Origin: Oscillospiraceae bacterium
Lineage (GTDB): Bacteria > Bacillota > Clostridia > Christensenellales > Aristaeellaceae
NCBI GenBank assembly: GCA_031266295.1
Contig: JAISBH010000131.1
Span: 1-24,105 of the forward strand
Reading direction: 5' to 3'
Length of the DNA: 24,105 nt
Of the stretch, positions 17,242 through 23,905 are shown piece by piece (within the stretch, counting starts at the first letter, position 1; every line of letters starts with the position of its first letter). Both the position numbers and the translations under genes were made by a program. The notes beneath the pieces are model-generated. The model did no database searches. It was not told the origin of the DNA and worked only from the letters and a program-made list of their open reading frames with translations.

Positions 17242-17371
17242 GAGCCTCGCCTCGCTTCCTTGATTAAGACCCTGGCGTATATCACAGTCTCGGGGAATAT
17301 CACTACAATTCTCAGGCCGACGCAGCCTCTATATCAAGCGCGGCGACATATATCTGCGAGAAATAATTCGC

Positions 17372-17392
17372 TATATATATATATATATATAT
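17372..17392. repeat. (TA)10 dinucleotide tract
   Basis: An uninterrupted alternating TA run of 21 bases lies about 20 bp downstream of the minus-strand start site, inside the leader of the transporter 2 operon. It can form a hairpin or melt easily and is prone to length change. Confidence 0.9.
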
Positions 17393-17418
17393 GCGTATCT
17401 GACAAAATCGTCACTGCT

Positions 17419-17447
17419 ATTCTAGCAGATATTCCGTTGAATGTCAA
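17419..17447 (-). promoter_or_regulatory. Promoter of the transporter 2/dehydrogenase operon
   Basis: On the minus strand a perfect TTGACA (17447-17442) is followed after exactly 17 bp by TAGAAT (17424-17419). Transcription would start near 17412, leaving a leader of about 170 nt before the TTG start at 17241. Confidence 0.8.
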
Positions 17448-17495
17448 ATGCAATTTTGAAAACTGTGGGAACGGCTAGACGGCTGCGTGTATGAG

Positions 17496-17511
17496 AAATG
17501 TAATTACAAAT
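17496..17511. promoter_or_regulatory. AraR-operator-like palindrome
   Basis: AAATGTAATTACAAAT contains a perfect 10-bp palindrome (TGTAATTACA, 17499-17508). It matches the Bacillus subtilis AraR operator consensus (ATTTGTACGTACAAAT, from memory) at 12 of 16 positions. It lies 50 bp upstream of the minus-strand -35 box and about 70 bp upstream of the regulator's putative promoter. The regulator encoded next to it is of the AraR architecture, so it is the likely binding site, controlling both directions. Confidence 0.5.
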
Positions 17512-17582
17512 ATATGAGGTACGGCACAGAAAAAACGGTACCGTCCCTGAATCACGCCAACTGCCAGTCAATCAAGAAATGA

Positions 17583-17611
17583 TTGCTTTTTCATGCCTAA
17601 TGGGTTATACT
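17583..17611 (+). promoter_or_regulatory. Possible promoter of the regulator/GRE operon
   Basis: TTGCTT (17583-17588), 17 bp, then TATACT (17606-17611). The -10 is good and the -35 poor. Transcription would begin near 17618, only about 3 nt before the ATG at 17621, which has no ribosome binding site; this would make the mRNA nearly leaderless. Confidence 0.35.
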
Positions 17612-17620
17612 TCTCTGGCA

Positions 17621-18784
17621 ATGAAGAGCAAATATCAAGTCATACTGGACGACCTGACCACCCTCATCGAGAACAACACATACAGCTCGGGCGCCATGCT
17701 CCCAACCGAGAAGGAGCTGACCGGGCAGTACGGTGTTTCGCGTACCACTGTACAAAGAACGCTTAACATACTGGTGGATCGGGGAATGATCCGCCGCACG
17801 GCGGGCAAGGGTACGTTCGTCGCCGATAAGGACGGCGGACAGCCTGCGGCGCGCGAGGACGCCGGTTCAAGCCAGGCGGACAAAAACGCCGTGCTCGGCG
17901 GAACCGCCAGCCTGGAAGCCGTAGACGGTCGGCGTTTAACTCCCACGGATGCGGTAATGATTCTGCCCAACCACCAAGCGCATGTATCGCTTAACTACCT
18001 GCGCGGCGCTGGCTCATACCTCGACCCGCGAGGCTGGAACATCACCGCAATATACTCTCATAACCGCAGTGAGAATGTATTGTCATATGTCGATAAACTG
18101 TCCGGCAGCGGCTGCGGCGGGTTCATCATATACCCCATCACGTCCGAAGACAGCGGAGGCGTGCTCCTGCGCCAGCACCGCCGGTTAACACCCATAGTTA
18201 CCATTGATAAGTCCGTCCGAGACGCGCCGTTCTCATCGGTTCTGTCCAACAACTACATGGGCGGGTACGCCGCGGCAAACCATTTTCTGGGTAAAGGGCA
18301 TCGTGTTTTCTTTATCGTTACCAACGTTCAGCGCTGCGACAGCCAGTTTGAGCGCCGTCAAGGATTTATAGACGCTCTTAAGGACCGGGGGATTACCTTC
18401 CCGGATGATCGCTTGATGGAGTTCCCGTCGGACGACGCCGACAGCGTCCAGCTGGCGCTGACAGACTTCCTGAAACAGCGGAGCGGCGAGCTGCCCGCGG
18501 CGGTTTTCTGCGTGTCGGATCTGGTTGCGACGATGGTATATCGCGCCGCGTACGCGTTGAATATTCACATACCGAACCGCTTATCCGTCATAGGATTTGA
18601 CGATCTGGAGATCGCGCGCGTGATGTGTCCGCCGCTGACCAGCATTGCGCAAAACTTTTTCGAGATCGGACGTCAAGCGGCGATCCAATTGCTACGCGCT
18701 AAAGAAACCAACAATCAGTGCGTGACCAAACTGTACCTTCCCGTAAAACTTGTCGAGCGTGAAAGCGTAGCCGACAATACATAA
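17621..18784 (+). CDS. GntR/LacI hybrid transcriptional regulator (AraR-like)
   Basis: The 387-residue protein joins an N-terminal GntR winged helix (1-68; recognition region YGVSRTTVQRTLNILVDRG, wing GKGTFV) to a LacI-type sugar-binding domain (about 108-385; FCVSDLVA, SVIGFDDLEIARVMCPPLTSI). A polar, probably flexible linker (70-106) connects them. This is the architecture of AraR, a repressor released by a sugar. In-frame ATGs at 17579 and 17600 would add up to 14 residues, but the family begins at the MKSKYQ motif, so 17621 is chosen; no start has a clear ribosome binding site. It precedes the GRE activase by 27 nt and faces the transporter 2 operon, so both are probably its targets. Confidence 0.92.
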   Translation: MKSKYQVILDDLTTLIENNTYSSGAMLPTEKELTGQYGVSRTTVQRTLNILVDRGMIRRTAGKGTFVADKDGGQPAAREDAGSSQADKNAVLGGTASLEAVDGRRLTPTDAVMILPNHQAHVSLNYLRGAGSYLDPRGWNITAIYSHNRSENVLSYVDKLSGSGCGGFIIYPITSEDSGGVLLRQHRRLTPIVTIDKSVRDAPFSSVLSNNYMGGYAAANHFLGKGHRVFFIVTNVQRCDSQFERRQGFIDALKDRGITFPDDRLMEFPSDDADSVQLALTDFLKQRSGELPAAVFCVSDLVATMVYRAAYALNIHIPNRLSVIGFDDLEIARVMCPPLTSIAQNFFEIGRQAAIQLLRAKETNNQCVTKLYLPVKLVERESVADNT

Positions 18785-18811
18785 TCGGCGATTTCGAGGT
18801 GATTGACGCGC

Positions 18812-19708
18812 GTGATTGATCCTGAAGCATCCGGTACGCTGTTCAACATCCAGCGTTTCTCTGTGCACGATGGGCCGGGCGTGCGCTGCGTGGTGTTCCT
18901 CAAGGGCTGTAATCTGCGCTGCGCGTGGTGTCACAACCCGGAGTCCATCAGTCCGCGCCCGGAGATACTCTTCTACCAGGAACGCTGCATTGGCTGCGGG
19001 AAATGTACCGACATTTGCCCGCGCGGCGCGCATATCATGAATGAAGGACAGCATGTTTTCTTGCATGAACTGTGCGAGGGATGCCTGGCCTGCGCGCCGA
19101 CATGCTACGCGGAAGCGCTGGCCGTCAGCGGCGTCCGTATGACAACGGACGCGCTTATGACGCAACTGCTGGACGAGAGGCCATACTTCGGCGAACAAGG
19201 CGGCGTGACGTTCTCGGGCGGAGAGTCGATGCTTCAGATTGATTTTCTAGAACGAATGCTCGCCGCGTGCGATCGCGAAGGCGTCCATTGCGCGATCGAC
19301 ACCGCCGGAAACGTGCCATGGTCGTTCTTCGAACGCACGATCCGTTACAAACCGATATTTCTATACGACGTCAAAGCCGCCGATTCTGATGTTCATCGCC
19401 GCCTAACCGGCGTTGATAACACGCGAATCCTGGAGAACCTGCGCCGCCTGTCCGACATCGGCGCGCGGCTATGGATACGTGTGCCGCTCATTCCCGGTTA
19501 TAATGACGGCGAGATGCGCGCCATCGCGGTCGTCTGCTCGCAAATGAACGCCGAACGTGTCGAGATCATGGGTTATCATCGCCTGGGTGAGTCTAAGTAC
19601 GCCGCGCTGGACCGCTCTGACGCGATTGCGCCCCAAACGCCTTCACGATCGGCGCTGGAAGATATCCGGGCAGTATTTCAGGAACACAATGTGAACGCGA
19701 TCATATAA
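18812..19708 (+). CDS. Glycyl radical enzyme activating enzyme (radical SAM)
   Basis: The 298-residue protein installs the glycyl radical on its partner enzyme by reductive cleavage of S-adenosylmethionine. The radical-SAM cluster motif is C33-x3-C37-x2-C40 (GCNLRCAWCHNP). Between this and the SAM-binding VTFSGGES (132-139) sits a ferredoxin-like insert with two sets of cysteines, CIGCGKCTDICP (59-70) and CEGCLACAPTC (88-98), as in activases of the dehydratase-type GREs; the pyruvate formate-lyase activase lacks it. GTG at 18812 with GAGGTGA about 10 nt ahead is preferred; the in-frame TTG at 18803 is too close to that site. Its partner GRE follows after 27 nt. Confidence 0.95.
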   Translation: MIDPEASGTLFNIQRFSVHDGPGVRCVVFLKGCNLRCAWCHNPESISPRPEILFYQERCIGCGKCTDICPRGAHIMNEGQHVFLHELCEGCLACAPTCYAEALAVSGVRMTTDALMTQLLDERPYFGEQGGVTFSGGESMLQIDFLERMLAACDREGVHCAIDTAGNVPWSFFERTIRYKPIFLYDVKAADSDVHRRLTGVDNTRILENLRRLSDIGARLWIRVPLIPGYNDGEMRAIAVVCSQMNAERVEIMGYHRLGESKYAALDRSDAIAPQTPSRSALEDIRAVFQEHNVNAII

Positions 19709-19735
19709 CCAATACCAATCGTCAAGGAGGTTAGT

Positions 19736-21925
19736 ATGCCGAACGCATTCTCCACCGACCGCACCGTACTGTCCCCGCGCATAAGCCGCTTCATCAGCAG
19801 CATCCACGAGGAGAAGCAGCAAATCACCCTAATGAAAAACCGTGACTTCCACGGCAAGCTGAACTCGGACGACTGGGGTTATGTCTACTACCCCGACTTC
19901 AAGTTCGACCCGCCTGAATCGGATCGGCCCGACGGCTTGATCACGGGGTATGTGCCCATCGCGAAAACGCTGCGCAAGTTCGTCAACGACATGCCCACGT
20001 ATGTCAACAAGAACAGTGCGCTAGGCGGTGCATGGGTGCGCGTCATCGCGGAGCACGCGAACATAGGCGTCCGTCCCGAGGATCGCCCCGAGCACCTGTA
20101 TGACGTGTGGGGCAAGTATTCCACGCGCCCCGGTTGTTTCGGCATGAACCACTGCGCCGGGGATATGGAGATCGGCTTGACGCTGGGCTGGGGCGGATTG
20201 CTGCGGAAGATACGCCACTACCGCCGCCTGAACGATCCCTCGGATACCAGTTTCTACGACGGCGAGGAGGAGATCGTGCTGGGCATGATGGAATTCGCAT
20301 CGCTGGTCGCTAACAAGGCGTCCGAACTGGCTGCGGGGGAGATCGATCCCGATTACAAGCGGAACCTGCTGGATATCGCCGAGATGAACCGCAAGCTGGC
20401 GTATGCGCCGCCGGATACATTCCGCGAGGCGTGCCAGTTCATCGCGCACTTCCAGACGATCGACCGCATCTATTACGCGGGCGGCGCGCTGGATCAGATC
20501 GACCGCTTCCTGCTGCCGTATTATGAAAAAGACACGCGCGAGGGCCGCCTGACCGACGAGGAGGCTGTGTGGCACCTGGCCAGCCTGTTCTTCAACGACA
20601 CGCATTACTCCCAGATCGCGGGCCTGAATCCCGACGGCAGCCGCGACACGACCAATCGCCTGTCGTTCCTCGTGCTCGACGCTATCCATTATCTGGCGAT
20701 CCCGGTCAACATGGCGCTGCGCGTTCACGATAACGTGAATCCCGCCCTGCTGCGGCGCGCGCTGGAGTATATTTTGGAGGATGGTTCAGGGGTGTCGTTC
20801 TCGCTGAATATCGGATGCGAGCAAGGCTACGCGCGCAACGGTTATCCGGTCGAGCTGGCGCGGCAGCGCATCAAGGTCGGCTGCAACTGGACGGCGATAC
20901 CTGGTCGCGAGTATCCGCTGCAGGACGTCACCCGCGCCAACATGGGCATGGCTCTGCATTGGGCTTTGCAGGATATCAAGAACGGCAGCGCCTCAGACCG
21001 CACGCTGGAAATGCTGTTCGACAGGTTCGCGGAGCATGTCAAGATCATTGTGGACAGCATAAAGGAAGGCTACGACTGGCATTACGAGCATATCAGCCGC
21101 AACACGCCGGAACTGATATACAACCTGTTCATGCATGGTCCCATCGAGCGCGGGCTGAACTGCGCCGAGGGCGGCGTGGATATACTGAACTTCAATATCG
21201 ACGGTGTTGCGCTAGCGACGGTCGCGGACAGCTTCGCGGCGATAGAGCAGCGTGTGGTCAATGAGAAGCGAATAACATGGGAACAGCTGTTCGACGCGCT
21301 GGATCGTAATTGGGAGGGGCTGGAAGACACCCGCTTAATGATGAAGAATATACAGCGATTCGGCGCGCCGGGATCGCTGGCGGAGAAGTGGGCGCTACGC
21401 ATCCGCGATCACTTCGTGGCCGTCTGCAAGTCCTCAGGCACGCCCAAGCACAACCTGCCAATCATCCCGGGCATGTTCTCGCACGGCACGATTCTCGAGC
21501 TGGGCAAGGAATTGCCCGCTACGCCCAATGGCCGGTTCGCTTCCGAGGAGATATCCCATTCGGCTGAACCGGATCCGGGTTTCGCGCGAGGGCTGAACAG
21601 CTTCTCGCCCTCGCTGAAGGCGACGGCGGTCGCGAAGGTGCAGCCAGGCTACGGCAACTCATCGCCGCTGCACTTGGATGTTGATCGCGAGATGCTTCAG
21701 CGTGAAGGCGGCATTGACGCGCTGATCCAGCTGATACACGCGCACAATCACATGGGCGGCACGCTGATCAACATGAATTGTCTCTCAAAAGAAACGTTGT
21801 TAGCCGCGCATAAGAAGCCGGAATCGTTCCCGGATCTGGTAGTCAGGGTAACGGGATATTCGGCGTTCTTCGTGACGCTGTCAAAGGAGTATAGGCAGCA
21901 GGTAGTTGATCGGTTTTTGGCGTAA
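19736..21925 (+). CDS. Glycyl radical enzyme, PFL/dehydratase superfamily, unassigned substrate
   Basis: The 729-residue protein has the PFL-like barrel and a C-terminal glycyl radical domain. The radical site is Gly707 in RVTGYSAFF, 22 residues from the end. The best candidate for the thiyl cysteine is Cys383 in the loop VGCNWTAIPGREY; another cysteine, Cys361, lies in the preceding turn (NIGCEQGY). There is no Cys-Cys pair as in pyruvate formate-lyase and no GCVEP as in glycerol, propanediol, choline or hydroxyproline enzymes; the Glu next to the Cys is replaced by Asn-Trp. AAGGAGG precedes the ATG. The activase is directly upstream. No microcompartment genes are visible. Context (sugar import, two Gfo/Idh enzymes, AraR-like regulator) points to a sugar- or polyol-derived substrate. 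Class is certain, reaction is not. Confidence 0.95.
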   Translation: MPNAFSTDRTVLSPRISRFISSIHEEKQQITLMKNRDFHGKLNSDDWGYVYYPDFKFDPPESDRPDGLITGYVPIAKTLRKFVNDMPTYVNKNSALGGAWVRVIAEHANIGVRPEDRPEHLYDVWGKYSTRPGCFGMNHCAGDMEIGLTLGWGGLLRKIRHYRRLNDPSDTSFYDGEEEIVLGMMEFASLVANKASELAAGEIDPDYKRNLLDIAEMNRKLAYAPPDTFREACQFIAHFQTIDRIYYAGGALDQIDRFLLPYYEKDTREGRLTDEEAVWHLASLFFNDTHYSQIAGLNPDGSRDTTNRLSFLVLDAIHYLAIPVNMALRVHDNVNPALLRRALEYILEDGSGVSFSLNIGCEQGYARNGYPVELARQRIKVGCNWTAIPGREYPLQDVTRANMGMALHWALQDIKNGSASDRTLEMLFDRFAEHVKIIVDSIKEGYDWHYEHISRNTPELIYNLFMHGPIERGLNCAEGGVDILNFNIDGVALATVADSFAAIEQRVVNEKRITWEQLFDALDRNWEGLEDTRLMMKNIQRFGAPGSLAEKWALRIRDHFVAVCKSSGTPKHNLPIIPGMFSHGTILELGKELPATPNGRFASEEISHSAEPDPGFARGLNSFSPSLKATAVAKVQPGYGNSSPLHLDVDREMLQREGGIDALIQLIHAHNHMGGTLINMNCLSKETLLAAHKKPESFPDLVVRVTGYSAFFVTLSKEYRQQVVDRFLA

Positions 21926-21938
21926 GGAGAGACTATCT

Positions 21939-22214
21939 ATAAGCAGAGGCTAGAGGCTGAAAGACCTGACGCTGTGCGAGTTTAAGGTACAGGCGACGGG
22001 CGAAATCTGCAGAATTCCGAAGGGATTCTGCAGATTTTCGGCAATCTTCAAGACGATCATCTTCAACAACGGCATGGAAACTTCGTCCTCGAAGGAGATG
22101 GAGCGCGACGATCATACCAAAGTATATTACACGCACACGCGCAGTTCGTTCCACTCACATCATCGCCCCCCTGTTATACCACACGCTTCGTTTCTTATCT
22201 CTGCTGAAATGTAA
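21939..22214 (+). pseudogene. Decayed gene downstream of the GRE, carrying a palindromic insert
   Basis: GGAGAG (21926-21931) lies just after the GRE stop, followed at normal distance by ATA where a start codon should be, then TAG at codon 5 (21951-21953). From there the same frame runs open for 86 codons to TAA at 22212-22214, with protein-like composition (LKDLTLCEFKVQATG; later FKTIIFNNGMETSSSKEMERD). The palindrome at 22003-22037 is embedded in frame as ICRIPKGFCRF. I do not recognise the protein. The layout looks like a former third gene of the GRE operon that lost its start and most of its body. Whether it is a truncated original or an imported fragment is unclear. Confidence 0.5.
22003..22037. 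repeat. Palindromic element, copy 2 (16-bp stem, possible terminator of the GRE operon)
   Basis: AAATCTGCAGAATTCC (22003-22018) pairs with 22022-22037 across a GAA loop, with a single G/T mismatch. The core matches copy 1 at 75-98 except for that base. On the plus strand the stem ends in TTTT, so it could end GRE transcription 78 nt after the stop. Its presence at two unrelated places argues that it is a dispersed element rather than only a local terminator. Confidence 0.65.
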
Positions 22215-22244
22215 CAAACCTTCTACTCCGCTTTGTTAAAACAC

Positions 22245-22273
22245 TTGTAAAACCGCTCGAATCATAGTAGAAT
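22245..22273 (+). promoter_or_regulatory. Promoter of the loaP-type operon
   Basis: TTGTAA (22245-22250), 17 bp, then TAGAAT (22268-22273). Both hexamers are close to consensus and spacing is ideal. Transcription would begin near 22280. Confidence 0.7.
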
Positions 22274-22303
22274 ACCAATATCTTCTAAATAGGTTGCTGC
22301 GGT

Positions 22304-22407
22304 GGCAAGGTTAGGCTGGGAGCCGACCTGTTACTCGCGTTATAGCGCGGTAACTTGCCTAGCTTGGCGCTCTCGGCTAGAACGAGAAAGCGTCTAGGGC
22401 GAAGCTA
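22304..22407 (+). ncRNA. Candidate structured cis-regulatory leader RNA
   Basis: GGCAA (22304-22308) can pair with TTGCC (22355-22359) to close a junction holding two hairpins: GGTTAGGCT-GGG-AGCCGACC (22309-22328) and GTTAC-T-CGCG / CGCG-GTAAC (22330-22339 with 22346-22354). A third helix follows: TAGCTT (22360-22365) with AAGCTA (22402-22407), enclosing CGCTCTCG (22368-22375) paired with CGAG (22383-22386) and AGCG (22389-22392). It lies between the promoter and a LoaP-type gene whose known relatives act on RNA hairpins in leaders. Function is inferred; no known riboswitch class is recognised. Confidence 0.5.
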
Positions 22408-22421
22408 TGGGTAAATGAACA

Positions 22422-23000
22422 ATGAAGACGATTGAGGAGAAGGCTGCGCTCTCAAAATGGTTCAGTGCCGAGGCGAATTGGTTCGTCTTATTTGTTCAGA
22501 CAAAAAGCGAGGTCGCGGTCGCAGAGCGTCTTCAGAAAAGACTTGATCCGGAATTGTTTACAGCATTTGTCCCTACCAAGGATTACGCTCGAAGATTGAA
22601 GGGACAAGTTACCACCAATAGGCTTCCATGGTTGAATGGTTATGTATTCATCGTTACAATGGCGACTCCCGAGGAATGCCTTCGGGTTGTAAAACCTCTG
22701 GTATACTACGATTCTAACGTTTACAAATTCTTGTCCAACGGCGGACAGTTAGAGCTTTCAGAGCACGATAGGAGGATCATGACTGCTCTGCTAGATGAGA
22801 GCTTTAACATCCCAGCTTTTGAGGCGGTGCGAATTGGCGATTTGGTAAAGGTAACTGATGGTGTACTGAAAGGTATTGGCGCTAGGGTGGTAAGGGTGAA
22901 TAAACATCGACAGACTGCTGTCATTGAGGTTGGGTTGATGAGGCGGATGGTTGAGATTGAGGTTATGTTGGAGTATCTTTTAACTGTCATGCCGCAATAG
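22422..23000 (+). CDS. loaP: NusG-family antiterminator, LoaP type
   Basis: The 192-residue protein has an NGN domain (about 18-115, opening WFVLFVQTKSEVAVAERLQ) and a KOW domain (about 138-190, RIGDLVKVTDGVLKGIGARVVRVN). Domain order and length fit specialised NusG paralogues, and the NGN start (W-F/Y-x-LFV-T-x-E/S) fits LoaP rather than housekeeping NusG. Such proteins bind RNA polymerase and a leader hairpin to let it read through terminators in long operons for polysaccharides or secondary metabolites. ATG at 22422 has only a weak GGGT ahead; a four-codon frame ATG GGT AAA TGA (22407-22418) ends 3 nt before it. Downstream genes encode ABC-2 permeases, its probable targets. Confidence 0.85.
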   Translation: MKTIEEKAALSKWFSAEANWFVLFVQTKSEVAVAERLQKRLDPELFTAFVPTKDYARRLKGQVTTNRLPWLNGYVFIVTMATPEECLRVVKPLVYYDSNVYKFLSNGGQLELSEHDRRIMTALLDESFNIPAFEAVRIGDLVKVTDGVLKGIGARVVRVNKHRQTAVIEVGLMRRMVEIEVMLEYLLTVMPQ

Positions 23001-23017
23001 TCAGCGGGGCGTTATAC

Positions 23018-23109
23018 ATGTATAATAAAATAACAATCGAAGGTATCGGCGGAGCGGAAAAACAACCCTTGCTGATTCACTGTGCTGTAAAATGAGGAGA
23101 TTTCCATGA
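23018..23109 (+). pseudogene. Frameshifted P-loop kinase/NTPase fragment
   Basis: From ATG 23018 the frame reads MYNKITIEGIGGA and then loses sense, stopping at 23093-23095. Shifting by -1 after the GCG at residue 13 continues as GKTTLADSLCCKMRRFP, completing a Walker A (GIGGAGKTTL) like that of thymidylate-kinase-type enzymes. The shifted frame stops at TGA 23107-23109, overlapping the permease ATG. Only about 30 residues remain, so the body of the enzyme is gone. A one-base deletion plus truncation is the simplest reading; a -1 frameshift making a small peptide is less likely. Confidence 0.55.
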
Positions 23110-23900
23110 ACAAATCAGTATATTCCAAGTACTTTTCTTGCGCGATGCGAAGCCGAGGAATATACCTTACTTCAACGGTATTCTCTGTTGTCAGTTCTGC
23201 GCTTGCTGTGCTTATCCAGTTGTTTTTGTGGAAAGCGCTGGCGGCGGCAGGGGTGAAGAACAATATTTCATTTGATGATATGGCTGCGTATGTCGCGATT
23301 AATGCGATAATGCTTGCGTTGACCAATTCGAATTTAGCCAATGAGATCGGCGCTTCGATACGTGACGGCTCGGTTGTTAATGTGTTCACCCGCCCCGCTT
23401 CGTTTGAACTAGCGCAGCTGTTTACTATGTTAGGCGGAAATATGCACCGCTTACTAGCCACCGCGATACCGGCGATAACACTAACAAGTGTGTTCGCACG
23501 CTTCCCGCTTCCCTCTAGTGCCGTAAATGGTCTTGTTTTTTTACCATTGGCAATCACAGGAATAATTATAACATTCCTGTTGATATACCTAACTGGTTTG
23601 TACGCGTTCTGGCTGCAAAAAACATGGTACCTGAGCTTCTATCTACGTGCGGGTTTTGCGTTATTTGGCGGGACGACTGTACCAATATGGTTTTATCCCG
23701 ACATGCTTGAACGGGTGAGCCGCGTACTGCCGTTTCGATACATCACCTTTGAAGCGATTAACTGTTATCTGGGAAAGACGCCGCTTTCAACAAGCATTGA
23801 GGCGCTTTTGTACGGGTTAATATGGGTCGCGGCACTGCAAGGATTGGTCTGCCTTGTCTGGCGAGGCGTTAACAGAAAGGTATGCTATAACGGAGGTTAA
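23106..23900 (+). CDS. ABC-2 type transporter permease (COG4587-like)
   Basis: The 264-residue protein has about six membrane helices (first near 20-47, last near 232-252) and no ATPase motifs. The pattern EIGASIRDGSVVNVFTRPASFELAQLF in the first cytoplasmic loop, and LPFRYITFEAINCYLGK before the last helix, fit the uncharacterised ABC-2 permease family that occurs as a pair with a second permease and an ATPase. GAGGAG precedes the ATG by 7 nt. The next permease starts 5 nt after the stop, with its ribosome binding site inside this gene's end. Export of a lipid, polysaccharide or drug-like compound is typical; the cargo is unknown. Confidence 0.85.
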   Translation: MNKSVYSKYFSCAMRSRGIYLTSTVFSVVSSALAVLIQLFLWKALAAAGVKNNISFDDMAAYVAINAIMLALTNSNLANEIGASIRDGSVVNVFTRPASFELAQLFTMLGGNMHRLLATAIPAITLTSVFARFPLPSSAVNGLVFLPLAITGIIITFLLIYLTGLYAFWLQKTWYLSFYLRAGFALFGGTTVPIWFYPDMLERVSRVLPFRYITFEAINCYLGKTPLSTSIEALLYGLIWVAALQGLVCLVWRGVNRKVCYNGG

Positions 23901-23905
23901 TTGCT

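Larger units (their letters stand above)
17242..17620. other. Divergent control region between sugar-uptake and GRE operons
   Basis: This 379-bp AT-rich stretch has no credible gene. It holds the 5' leader and promoter of the transporter 2 operon (minus strand), a (TA)10 tract, an AraR-operator-like palindrome, a second 10-bp palindrome ACGGTACCGT (17535-17544), and a possible promoter for the regulator gene. Short open frames here are uninterrupted by chance and have no ribosome binding site. Confidence 0.7.
22215..22421 (+). other. Leader region of the loaP-type gene
   Basis: No gene is present between the decayed frame and the ATG at 22422. The stretch holds a promoter (22245-22273) and about 140 nt of strongly foldable leader RNA. 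Confidence 0.7.

Noticed and set aside
17170..17478. 102-codon plus-strand frame in the divergent control region
   Set aside because: It encodes the TA tract as a Tyr-Ile run and covers a minus-strand promoter; it has no ribosome binding site.
17535..17544. Palindrome ACGGTACCGT as the main operator
   Set aside because: A perfect 10-bp palindrome, but it does not resemble the AraR consensus; the site at 17496-17511 is better. Kept only as an alternative.
19736..21925. Calling the GRE pyruvate formate-lyase (PflB)
   Set aside because: The adjacent Cys-Cys pair needed for pyruvate cleavage is absent, and the activase has the extra ferredoxin insert not found in the PFL activase.
22280..22421. 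Known riboswitch class in the loaP leader
   Set aside because: The helices do not match the core motifs of the classes I can recall (TPP, SAM, cobalamin, glycine, lysine, T-box), and there is no terminator T-run.
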